Assembly (NCBI GenBank): GCA_002049455.2 | Contig: KV919189.1 | Coordinates: 1-52,525 of the forward strand | Source of the DNA: Porphyra umbilicalis | Lineage: Eukaryota; Rhodophyta; Bangiophyceae; Bangiales; Bangiaceae | DNA: 52,525 nt | Reading direction: 5' to 3' | Part shown: piece after piece, positions 41,651 through 51,245 of the stretch | Layout of the letters: each line of letters opens with the position of its first letter | How positions within the stretch are numbered: position 1 is the first letter of the stretch | Position numbers and translations under genes: made by a program | The notes under the pieces: model-generated | Told to the model about the DNA's origin: nothing | The model's input: the letters and a program-made list of their open reading frames with translations, nothing else | Database searches by the model: none

Positions 41651-43132
41651 TAGAGCAGCGACCAGCTCTGCCGCGCAGCGAGTAGTGACGGCAGCCGACC
41701 GTCGCACTGCGCCCAGCGCACCAACACGGGAACAGGTCCAGCGCAACTGTGAAGGATGCACAGACACTGACAGCAACAAAGACACACGCGATTGCCTCCC
41801 AGACGCGAACGGAGGTCGATGCGTGCGAGATGAGTGCGCCATGCCTTGTCGGGTGCGTGGCCCACTTCGTGACAGCATGCGGTGCGCAATCGAATCGTTA
41901 CCATGTGACCGGGCTCCCAATGTTTGTAATGATGACGACATCTGACGTAGAGACATCTGTCAAATGATGCGGCTAGATTTAGTCGAAGTTGCACGACATA
42001 TAATGATCTAGTCACTAGATGATAGGGCTGCTTACCATATCAGAAAATTACCGTCTGTCGCATTTTGACTCTGAGCTCGGGTCGTATCTGACGCAGGGGC
42101 CAACCTATTCGACCGTCACATGCACCGTGAACAATGAAGCTAGCGTGTGCATTTGGTAAGGATGGGGCGGCTGTGGACGGCGCCATGTGGACACATCGGT
42201 GCGGCCACCCGCGACGCTGGGGCGGACCGGGGGGTCAACGGACGTGGCGGACCGGGGCGTGACGGGACTAGGCGGGGAACGTCGCCGCCGCCGCCTCGAC
42301 AGCGGGCACGCGTCTCTGTGTGGGGTAGAATGGTCGGCGGCAGTGCCCTCTGTGGCGCGAGCGGGCTGGGTATGAAGGCGGCCGTGGCAGCGCCGGAACG
42401 GTCCGGCGGACAGCCGCCAGCCATAGCCACATTAGCCACCACGTGGAGCGGTCGGCTCCAGCTTGGCGGCTGCCGTGCTCCACGAACCTCTCTGGCGCAC
42501 CCTCGCCTCTGCCGCCACAGCCGCTGTCAATGCACACTGTCGACCGTTCCGCTCTGCACGGACACCTCGACGTCTGGCGGCTGCTCGGCGAATGCAACCG
42601 GCCGGTGGCGTGAGGCGGCTGTCGCGCGGGGCCCCCGTCTTCATTTGACGCCTTTCGTGCAATGTTTTGTAGTAGGCTGGTGGGGGGCGGGACGGGTGCG
42701 GCGGCTGCGGTGTGGCGTCCGGCGGCAGCGCGAATCGCCCATCTGAGTGGTGTATGTGCCTCTTAAGAAGTACTAGCGGGTTGCGTTGTTGGGTGTGGTT
42801 AGGCGCGGGGCCGGGCTGAGGGCGGTGTGCCTCCATGCCGCCCGTTTGCAGGCGGCAGGTGGCAGCTGCGTCAGCGGATGCGCTGGCCGCCTGTGCTTGC
42901 TTTTGTGGCCCATGTTTGTTCTGTGGGCCGCTCCAGCGCTGAGCGCGTGTCGGACGGACGCCTAGAATGCAATTGGTGCTCAGGAAGCTCTTTTCATGCC
43001 CCGCAGAGTGGTGATTCATTACTCGGAAGTAAATGAGCCCGTCTGTTCTTTGCATCTACGATCCACGCAAGATCACAGAGCTAAACGTGTGCACCTCGTT
43101 ATATCCAAACCACTGTCCTCGCCCAGCCCGCT
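41651..43132. other. Intergenic, no gene called
   Basis: Short ORFs on both strands; the part 42150-42750 is GC-rich and low in complexity. Nothing is recognised. Confidence 0.3.
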
Positions 43133-43951
43133 TCACGCGCTCCACGCGGAACTGGTCACGGCGTGCTGCTCACCCACCGGCTCTGCTCGCAGCCTTGGCA
43201 ATTGCTCGGCGCTTGGCGAGCATGGAAGAAGATGCCGTCCAAAATGCTTCCTCTTGTCCAGCTCGCGTCGTTCAGGCTGGCCCTGTTGAAGCTTTTTGAG
43301 CGCGATGGTGGAGCCAACACCTACTTCCCAAGACCGCTCGACGACATCCATCATAAGCTCCCAGTCACGGGGGAGCCGCTCCATTGCAATTGGCTTAACA
43401 CAGATCTGCAGGGCAGCGGATGAGCTCTGCTTACGAGCATGAACGCTGCAAGTGAACGAAGAAAAACCGCTAGCACTGGTGACCATAGACGGTGGCAAGT
43501 TCCCTGCGGGCAGCGCGCTTGACCGCATCGGCTGGGACCTTGCCGCCCCGAGAATCGGTTGCCCAAAAGAAGCACTGGCAAGAACCGAGGGCGACTGAAC
43601 GAACTGGGCGGCCAAACCCACGGAGGCAGCGCCTCGGCGATGGGCTTCTTTGATGTTATTGAGCCGGGCCTCGATGGAGTTGCAAAGCGCGCGGACCGGC
43701 GCAAATATTTGTTGCTGCCGTCGACCAGCCACGAGAGCGTGCGCGAAACGCAAATGACCGTCAATGTTGTCAGGAAGAGGACGCGGTACAAAAGCACGGT
43801 TCAACGGGTCCACGGCAGCAGCAATCCCGACGACGAGCTTGTCTTGGGATGGATGGCGGGCTTCATCTGGTGCAGTTCGCCCTTCCGATGCACGGGCCGC
43901 GGCATCTGCTTCCAGCAAAAGAGGGCGGGCAGCTGTCGGAGGAAGAGCCAT
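43133..43951 (-). CDS. Hypothetical 272-residue protein
   Basis: Not recognised. The ORF begins MALPPTAARPLLLEADAAAR and has balanced composition unlike the GC artefacts elsewhere. It has Pro/Ala-rich N-terminal 70 residues, a helical segment RALCNSIEARLNNIKEAHRR, a Ser/Ala-rich middle, and a charged C-terminal region ERLPRDWELMMDVVERSWEV followed by KKLQQGQPERRELDKRKHF. No signal peptide or membrane segment is seen. It lies on the strand opposite the recombinase/helicase pair, about 1.7 kb to its left. It could be an accessory gene of a mobile element or one exon of a longer gene. Confidence 0.45.
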   Translation of the reverse strand: MALPPTAARPLLLEADAAARASEGRTAPDEARHPSQDKLVVGIAAAVDPLNRAFVPRPLPDNIDGHLRFAHALVAGRRQQQIFAPVRALCNSIEARLNNIKEAHRRGAASVGLAAQFVQSPSVLASASFGQPILGAARSQPMRSSALPAGNLPPSMVTSASGFSSFTCSVHARKQSSSAALQICVKPIAMERLPRDWELMMDVVERSWEVGVGSTIALKKLQQGQPERRELDKRKHFGRHLLPCSPSAEQLPRLRAEPVGEQHAVTSSAWSA

Positions 43952-44708
43952 CAGACGACCCGGAATTCTGACTTGCTCACGACAGAGACTGCTAGTGACA
44001 CGTCAGAGGTTGGCGAGGCAAAGCAAGATGTCTGTACCGTCCTGCGGGCCAAAGAAAACCCCCGATAAGGGACGAGTTTTGCTTCCATATGGTCCTAGCC
44101 GTTATGGTCAGAAACCGCATGTGGACGGGCGTCGCAATTGTGGCCCGCTAATGTCATATTGCACGCGTGTCGTGATTATCGAGGGAGGGAAATACATCGC
44201 CTTTTCAATCGCTTAAGTAAATTGAGAATCCGGTACGGGATAACGCCATCCCGTCACCGAATTGCAGACATAAACGGGTAGGTAATTGTATTTGTCTGGG
44301 CGTATCTTGTCCGTCGCGCACAACGCGTCCCGACGGCCAATCGGATCTGCGCAGCAACAGCCCGCTGAGAGTTGCTGATCCGGTGGCCCGATCCAGTCCC
44401 TGGTTTGTTGGCCCGGTGGGCCAGGCTGCCGCAGTCAACGCTTGTCGAACGCCGATCCCAGCTCCTGACGCGCCCACCTTTGGAGTCAGCCGCCCCAACT
44501 CGTGTCTCATCATCGTTTTTGATTATCTCTGCTTACATACACACACTGTGCCTCACTGTCCGGCCCCCTGAAGTGTACTGGAGATTGATTCTCTACGACG
44601 TGCACAGCCTGGTCGTCAGCAGCCGCGGGGACTCGTCTTTGCGACCAGTCGCTTTCGAGGAGCTCTACATATTTTGGTTTTTTCATCGTGGCGCACTCTC
44701 CTCATACC

Positions 44709-44987
44709 TCATCGTCTCGTCCCTGCTGACCAATCCTGCCCCACCGGCGTCTTCTCCATTTTATGTATCGGCGCCCGGTGATGGCAACGCAGTCGGGAAG
44801 GCGGACGAATCGGCGCGGACTGCTCCACCCGTGTTGCGCGTTGTGAGCGGATACGCTGTACGGGCCCATCCTCCGCAATCATGTAGTGTGCTTTTGGCAG
44901 CTTGTACGCGACAAGGTGCCGGGACCCTGCTCGGAGCATAAGGGGAAGCAACCGCTTTTTGCTTATGACGCTGTTCCTCAAAGTCAT
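44709..44987 (-). CDS. Hypothetical 92-residue ORF
   Basis: Not recognised. It starts MTLRNSVISKKRLLPLMLRA and continues with a protein-like segment RHLVAYKLPKAHYMIAEDGP, then a basic tail. An alternative minus-strand frame (44761-45054, beginning MLVSSSTAKSRTQMKKRTTS) overlaps it, so the two may be parts of one spliced or frameshifted gene reading toward 43951. Confidence 0.28.
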   Translation of the reverse strand: MTLRNSVISKKRLLPLMLRAGSRHLVAYKLPKAHYMIAEDGPVQRIRSQRATRVEQSAPIRPPSRLRCHHRAPIHKMEKTPVGQDWSAGTRR

Positions 44988-45189
44988 CCCTGCTACTTGT
45001 AGTCCTCTTTTTCATCTGCGTGCGCGACTTGGCTGTTGACGAGCTGACTAACACTAAGAATGTGCTATCGTGCTTGTTGCTTTGTCAGTGGAGTTTTTTT
45101 TCTTTGTGCGCTGTGAGCTTGTGCCTGGCCTTGTGCGGATCAGACATGGGATGCGGTATTTTCTTCGAGCTTCGCTGCTGTCAACAGGG

Positions 45190-45231
45190 CCTCCGTGTAA
45201 CCCGGCAACAGGGCGTCCGTGTAACCCGACG
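45190..45231. repeat. Short tandem duplication
   Basis: Two adjacent copies of a unit of about 21 bp, tccgtgtaacccggcaacagggcg then tccgtgtaacccgacg. Confidence 0.7.
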
Positions 45232-45682
45232 TGCGACAGGGGTACCGCATTCTTGTCCAACAAAAGAGACGTTTTAACATGGTGATGCAATATTCGAGAA
45301 GGCCCCAACGCATTGATGTTGCGAAGTTCTTTGGAGCTGGCGATTCTCGAGCCACGTTGTTTGTCAATGCCACAGACAGGCGGGAAGAGTACATCGCTTG
45401 TTTTTCCGTACGTAAACGATATTCCAGTACAACACAAAAGATCCAGTCACAAGGTTCGTAAATACATACGACAGCAAAGCGAAGCCTCGTAGGTCATTCG
45501 CCAAGATTTTCGAGGAGGCTGCATGCGGATAATTTGTCAGCTCGCGCACGAATCATGTTCCCACGTCATGGTGCGAGGTGTCTTGATTATGGGGATCATT
45601 TCCTCTCGCTGCGGCGTGCACTCTCGCTGCACGCACGCTCTCATCTGGCAGGCAGGCCCGCGCGTCGACATCGGCTGTGAGC

Positions 45683-47112
45683 AGAATGTCATCTGCGGCT
45701 TCCGTGGATCGCGGTTCGTCGCGGCTTTCCGTCTTACAAGATGGCTGCACGAGCGCAGCTCGGAGCGTGGCGTGGTTAAGTATTGCACCCTCGGCCAACA
45801 CGTATGATCCTGTGGCTTCTACAGCGGCCGTTGTTGAGACGGCTCGCTCACAAAGCAGCTCCGAGGTACACAAGCGCACCCGGTAGGAATACTTCGAGTA
45901 TTGCGCAAAGGTCGGCGTTGATCCGTTCAAGGTGAACGAAACCACTGCGGCGCACGTCGCCACGTTCTACAAGGCCCGCACCAAAAACTTCGAGTTCGGT
46001 ACGTCGACTTCCAAGCATGTGTCTGCCCAGATGACATTGTTTTTTACTGAGCTAGGTTGCACTGGTCGTTGGACGACGGGCGAGATCGACGGAAAGGCGT
46101 TTGTCAACGGCAACCCGAACGACAGCAAGGCTGTCGAGGACATGAAGCGAGCTCATAAGGTCAAGCTCGCTCGCGATGGACGTGTGACACTTCCAATGGA
46201 CCCGCTGGAGTACGGGCACATCTGTGCCTACTACGACCACTTCATTTTCGACCAAGACCACGTCTCCCCGCAGATTTTGTCGCAGTTTGCCGCCATGATG
46301 ACGGCCACCTTTCTTCTTATGCGCTTTGACGAGGTGACCAAGTTCAAGTCAGTAGATGAGAGTTCACGCCGAGTGCGCGACCAATCCATCTTTGCGCCAG
46401 TCCGAGCCGAGGCCTCGTCATTTGTACTCGGCTTGTCTCGATCTGATCTTCACGGCCACTGATACTAACCAGCTTGAGCTCATCTGTCCGAATGCGGTTC
46501 TTGTTTGGAACGTATTGTATACACGGCGCTTTGTGACGCAGGCGAGAAGACGTCCTGCAGACGGAGGACGTGCGAGGTAACCTGGTGTTTCGCATCAACA
46601 TCCTTGACGGAACGAAGACGTCAACGTCAGGCCGACGGTACTACCTTGAAGGTGGGCCTGGTTTGGTGGGCGACCCCCGCGTGGATCCTGTTCTGGCTTT
46701 GGCCATGTACCTGATGGTGCGTGGAGATGCCGACGGCTTCTTGTTCTGTCCATTTCACGCTCTGCCGTCTGTGGGTTGGGAGATGTCGGTGCACATCAAG
46801 CTCAAGGACAACGTCTTTGTCGAGTCCTTGCGCCATTCACTTGATGAAGCTGGTGTGGACTCGTACAAGTTCTTGGGGACCCATTCCTGTAAGCGTGGAG
46901 GTGTCCAGCTTTATCGTCTTCTGGGTGTGGCCGATGCAAAGATCAAGGAACGCGGTGGTTGGCATACCATGGCCGCGTACTGGGCCTACGTCCAAGCATC
47001 TAATCGGCTTGAAAAGCGCTTTACGTACACGTCTCCGGTGGCGGCGCTGGCAGATGTAATTGTCAATGGTGGAGAGGTGCCCGAGTGCGTGCATCGGAGT
47101 TTGGAGAGGTGA
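45683..47112 (+). pseudogene. Tyrosine recombinase (Crypton-like), one in-frame TAG
   Basis: A DNA strand-exchange enzyme of the tyrosine recombinase family. After a Ser/Ala-rich N-terminus, the core-binding region (EYFEYCAKVGVDPFKVNET, then VATFYKARTK) and catalytic domain follow. The first catalytic Arg is in LLMRFDE (46322-46324). The box II motif is THSCKRGG (46879-46902). Box III has GGWHTMAAYWAY, with the likely nucleophilic Tyr at 46987-46989, nine residues after the Trp. An intron 46348-46541 (GTCAGT...GACGCAG) joins in frame, giving FK/REDVLQTED. A TAG at 45884-45886 interrupts an otherwise continuous frame (EVHKRTR*EYFEYC), best read as Gln to stop. If cggtag is instead a splice acceptor, the gene could be intact with an unseen first exon. 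It lies 434 bp upstream of the helicase, same strand. Confidence 0.8.
46348..46541 (+). other. Intron of the tyrosine recombinase
   Basis: The 194-nt GT-AG intron starts GTCAGT and ends GACGCAG. Splicing restores codon AAG across the junction (phase 2) and joins two frames that are otherwise different. An alternative acceptor ends at 46560 but would need another donor phase. Confidence 0.75.
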
Positions 47113-47546
47113 GGAGCTAGTCACAACGCCCGGTTCAGCATGATTGCCTACTGCCAAGAAATGGTGTCGATCTTCTCTTTGCTTTGTACGATGATTCTTG
47201 TTCGAACAGCATCGTGTGATGGTAGAACATTGGTTGCGACATGGTCATCATGCATTCTCTATTTCGTTGTGCTTACTTTCCAGTCGTGATATGGTCACGC
47301 GCTCTGATGCGCGCTGAAAATAGATGTAGGCATGTATACGTGATATTGAACTGGTACGGTACGCTGCTTTGTGGTTACCAGATCACGCCATAACGTAACG
47401 CGAGTATCGCGTTCAAAGAGAGGGCTCGCGCGGATGCCAAATTCGACAGCTGGGGCTTTCGTAAAGAGACTTGAGGGGCGGCGCCGTGCGGCCGCGGCCA
47501 GCCCTGAACGTCGTGCACGTGCTCAGCGACACACTCGTGCGTAGCC

Positions 47547-49787
47547 ATGGAGCGATCCGATGTCGAGGCAGCCGCTCTGGACACCCTCGACCATAAGTTT
47601 GGCCATGCAAACTTCCGAGCTGGACAGCTTGAAGCTATCATTCCACTTCTCGAACAGGACCGTGATGGGGCGGACGTCCTGTCTGTGATTGCCACGGCAT
47701 CGGGCAAGGTATGCTACATCTCGTCTTTGGGCGGAGTCCGTGCTACTCGTTCTGGTTCCCGTTCAGCGTATGTGGCATGTGCGGCAGCGACCGTCGCATG
47801 TATTTTTCTTTTTGTCAGTGCGCTGATAAGATTGATTCTGCTCGCTGTTGCCGTCCTTCTCCTGCTCCATCTGTAGACGACTATCTTTGGTGTTGCTGCT
47901 ACCCTGCTCTATGAGCGATGCAAGGCTTTAAGCGTTATGCTGGTCCCTCTGAAGGGCCTTGGCCGTCAGCACGCGGACATGATGACAAAGACTGGCGTGC
48001 CGGCATTGGCACTTTCTTCTTCTAGCACGACGGCGGAGTGGGCGCGCTGCAAAACGATGATCACCGAGAAGGCTCTGTGCGCGCTCTTCATCTCTCCAGA
48101 GGTCTTGTGCCACAACCCGAGCTTCGTCAAGCTGTTGAACGAGCACAACATCGCTCTTCTTTGCTTCGACGAAGCTCATCTCAACAACGACTGGTACCTT
48201 TGGAGGCCCGCCAGGTCAATGGCGGCATCCTTGGTGAGCGCTCAACGCCGCCTGGGTCTGACGGCCACCATGCGTCGTCGGGACCAGCAGCTGGTCGTTA
48301 GGCGCACAGGGATATCTGCCCCCATCGTGCAGCGTGGACGCTTCCTCCGGTCAAATCTGCTTCTTCAAGTCATCAAGCGGCCGGCTGCCCTGACGTTTGG
48401 CCGGGCGTCACTGGCGGACCAACTTTCGGCCGCCACTGAGGCCAAATGGCGGATTGCACGCACTCTTCTTATGGCCATCAAGGCTCGGTCACTCCAAGGG
48501 AACACCATCGTTTATGTGCCTTCACGAGCACAGGCAACGACAGTTTGCAAGCAGCTGGTGCAGGCAGCCAAGGACCAGAAGTTGGTTGCTGTAGGGGCGG
48601 CACTCAAATTTCGCCCTTATCATGCATGCCGTACGGACCGCTCCGAGGTCGAACAGCTGTTCTTGTCCCAGCGCGGAGTCGTCGTGGTCGCGACGATTGC
48701 GTTTGGTCTTGGCGTAGACTGCGCCCACGTCCGCGTGATCATCCATTTCGTACGTTGTTGGTACTTTGCTCACCTGTTTTGGTCACCATGTTCTATACTT
48801 GTAACCATCTTAGCCGGATTTCTCGTGCTTCGCACGGGCTGCCAGCTTGATGTCCGGTCTTGAGCAGCGACGTGGACAGCTCGAGCTTACCATCTTTTTC
48901 GTTATATGCGTGCGCTTTTCTTGGCGTATCTTTTTTTTTCTCTTGTGTTGTTTTTCACACGTGGCCCCTATGTACGTCTGATTCAGTCAGGGGCGAGGTC
49001 CTTGGCTGAGTACGCTCAGCAAGTCGGCCGCGGCGGACGTGACCGTGAAGAAGCGTACTGCTTGTGCTTCTACAATCCAAGCGACAGCCAAGAGATCCGG
49101 CGCAGCATCGAGTCGGCGGTTTTGACGCCGTCGACGACGACTGCCCTCATGCGCAAGGTAGCAGAGCGCACAACCGAACGCGGCCCAACTTCATTTTCAC
49201 ATTGGGCCGACTTCCACAGGGCTGGCATTGACGACGACAACACGGATTCCGTCTTAGCCGCGCTCTGCCGCACAGGCTTGGCGCTAGCAGGTAAGCGACA
49301 ACCCGCGCGCATTTCGGCAATGAAGGGCCCAAAGTGGACCATTCAGCCGCTCCTCGCGTTGTCCAGGTTTGCTCTAGCGCTGTGGAAGGATCGCTTTCAG
49401 GCCGCGTTCGCTTCGGGCAAGCTCAATGTGGCTGTTCGATGTGATGTGCGAGACGTGTGCACGGTGCCACCGTTCCTGGAGATGGGCGCAGGTGGGCCCA
49501 CGGTGGTTCACGACGCGCTGGAGGACCTGGCTGCTGCAAAACTCGTCGACATCGACTATAGTGATGACTACCCGTTGGTTCAACCCCTGGCAGTGCTCGA
49601 TTGCCAAGATGCGCGAGCTGCTGGGCGGCTGCTTTCCAAGTCCATGAAGTCGGCTGCGGCGCAGCAGCTCGCTGTGCTTGACGAAGCCCTCGACTTCGTG
49701 GAAGCTGATGGGTGCCTTCAACGTCGGCTTTGTGACGTTTTCGGTGCACCTGATGATTTGGACGCTGCTGTTGAGTCCTGTCGTTGA
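47547..49787 (+). CDS. RecQ-like DNA helicase, three exons
   Basis: Exons 47547-47708, 47877-48749 and 48987-49787 join in phase 0 to 611 residues. All superfamily 2 RecQ motifs are present in order: FGHANFRAGQLEAI (motif 0), ASGKTT (motif I, formed across intron 1, in place of the usual TGxGKS), MLVPLKGLGRQ (Ia), LLCFDEAHLNNDW (II, DEAH), LGLTATMRR (III), TIVYVPSRAQ (IV), VVVATIAFGLGVDCAHVRVI (V) and QQVGRGGRD (VI, across intron 2; GRAGRD is usual). A degenerate RecQ zinc region (DGCLQRRLCDVFGAP) ends the protein before the expected last cysteines. The start ATG lies in gccATGg. It would unwind DNA 3' to 5', as family members do. Its tandem position behind a tyrosine recombinase suggests a mobile element cargo or partner. 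The stop is followed directly by a donor-like gaggtatgt, so a 3' UTR intron is possible. Confidence 0.88.
47709..47876 (+). other. Helicase intron 1
   Basis: The 168-nt GT-AG intron (gtatgc...catctgtag) lies within the Walker A motif. Removing it creates GKTT from GK and TT. Confidence 0.85.
48750..48986 (+). other. Helicase intron 2
   Basis: The 237-nt GT-AG intron (gtacgt...gattcag) lies between motifs V and VI. Splicing links VIIHF to SGARSLAEYAQQVGRGG in phase 0. Confidence 0.85.
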
Positions 49788-50024
49788 GGTATGTGCGAGC
49801 CCGCGACGATTGGAGCCGGTTTTGCTTGACCTCTGCGTTGCTTCATGAGACGTGACCTTGCGTGTGCCCGCGCGATGTGGGCGCCACCTCTTTCTTGAGT
49901 CTGTCGGTGCTGAGAGGAACCCTGCGGGTGTTTTGCGGCAACGTGTTTTAGATACTTAGGTGCTACAGCAACCTTGGTTTTTTGGTCCCATCGGCATGAG
50001 CAAGGTCTCAAATGAGCTGTGCGT

Positions 50025-50260
50025 GTGTTCTTGCTTTTTTTTTGCTCCGTGCCATTTTGTTTCAGGGTCCACATGCATGCGCACGATGTTACTTCTTGCG
50101 ATTTATGGGTACCAAAGTAGGACGTGCATGATTCATCAAACTGGGTATGTGTTGTCACGGAATTCCAGTTTGATTACGGTATAACAGGTCTCTTATATTG
50201 TCACATGTCGCTTGAACAGTTTCAGAGAGATGTTTTCCAACCGTGTTTGTCAACACGGTG
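50025..50260 (+). repeat. Diverged duplicated segment, copy 1
   Basis: Downstream of the helicase. It shares an ordered series of blocks with 50955-51245: cagggtccacatgcatgc, acttcttg, a caaactgggtatgtgt-type block, acaggtctcttat and ttgtcacatgtcgcttg. Copies are about 0.95 kb apart in the same orientation and well diverged. Confidence 0.65.
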
Positions 50261-50954
50261 CTGCGATCCGGCCGCTCTCTTCGTGCACATCCCGCCTTTC
50301 TCTTCGTTGCGCACTACTCGTGTACAGATCCTTTTAGACGCTTCAGTTGTTTCGCAAGCAAAAGTTTGCTAAGACAGGCGCCAAGATCGTGCCATGTACT
50401 TTGGAAACACCCAGAGGTCGTCATACCCCCGCGTCAGTGACCATGTCATCACCGATGCGAGCTTCAGCGAAGACGAAGAACAGATGCCAGCTTCAGCGGA
50501 GACGACGCAAAAACATTGTGAGCCCGGAAATAGCTCTTCGGCTTCAGCATGCCGCATAACACTCTCTTTTTTTTGTGTACTTACATGTCAAGGGAGGCGG
50601 ACGTGGTGTAGAGGCTGAGGGGTTGTGCGCATACCGGCTACAAACTATGGCTTACTGACCAACTGTTACGGTGCAAGCGCCACGTTGCTCGAGAATGCCT
50701 TGCGGGCGAGCACCCTGCGCTGATGACTTCACTTCGTGTTGGATGGCTTTGGCATGCGACAACGCGCGTGCTTGTGAGCACGCAGACACCAGGGAAAGCA
50801 CGTTTTGGTGCTCCCGTTGAGCCCAGCACTCAGGCCCCCAGAAGGCAAGCTGTTCCGAATGAGAAAAAGAGGCGTTCGCCCCAGCCCTCGTGAGACACTC
50901 GCATACGCGAATCGCGCAGCGGGCGCAAGGCTGAAGCGCGGATGAGCTTGCTGT
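50261..50954. other. Intergenic, no gene called
   Basis: Between the two duplicated segments. A + strand frame (50347-50559) ends in Arg/Lys-rich sequence, and a minus-strand frame (50652-51131) is open; neither has a recognisable motif. Confidence 0.3.
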
Positions 50955-51245
50955 GGCGACGCGTGTATGTTTTGTGTCTTTTTTCCTGGCGTTTGCCCGC
51001 CAGATGTGGTTGTTACCTCTTGCTTTAATCTGTCTGTGCTGTGCCATCGAAAAGAATGTTGTTGCAGGGTCCGCCATGCATGCCCCCCGACGGTGCTTCT
51101 TGTTTTTCAAGGCTACTAGATTACGATGCACAGGATTGATAAGACTGTGTACGTCTAGTCCTTTTAATCATGTACCATGTGACGGGTCTTTTCTCACATG
51201 TTGCTTGGTAGCCTAAGAGAGCTGTTTTGTTGTCTTGTTTGCCGG
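50955..51245 (+). repeat. Diverged duplicated segment, copy 2
   Basis: Partner of 50025-50260. It contains cagggtccgccatgcatgc, gcttcttg, gataagactgtgtacgt, gacgggtcttttct and cacatgttgcttg in the same order. Confidence 0.65.
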
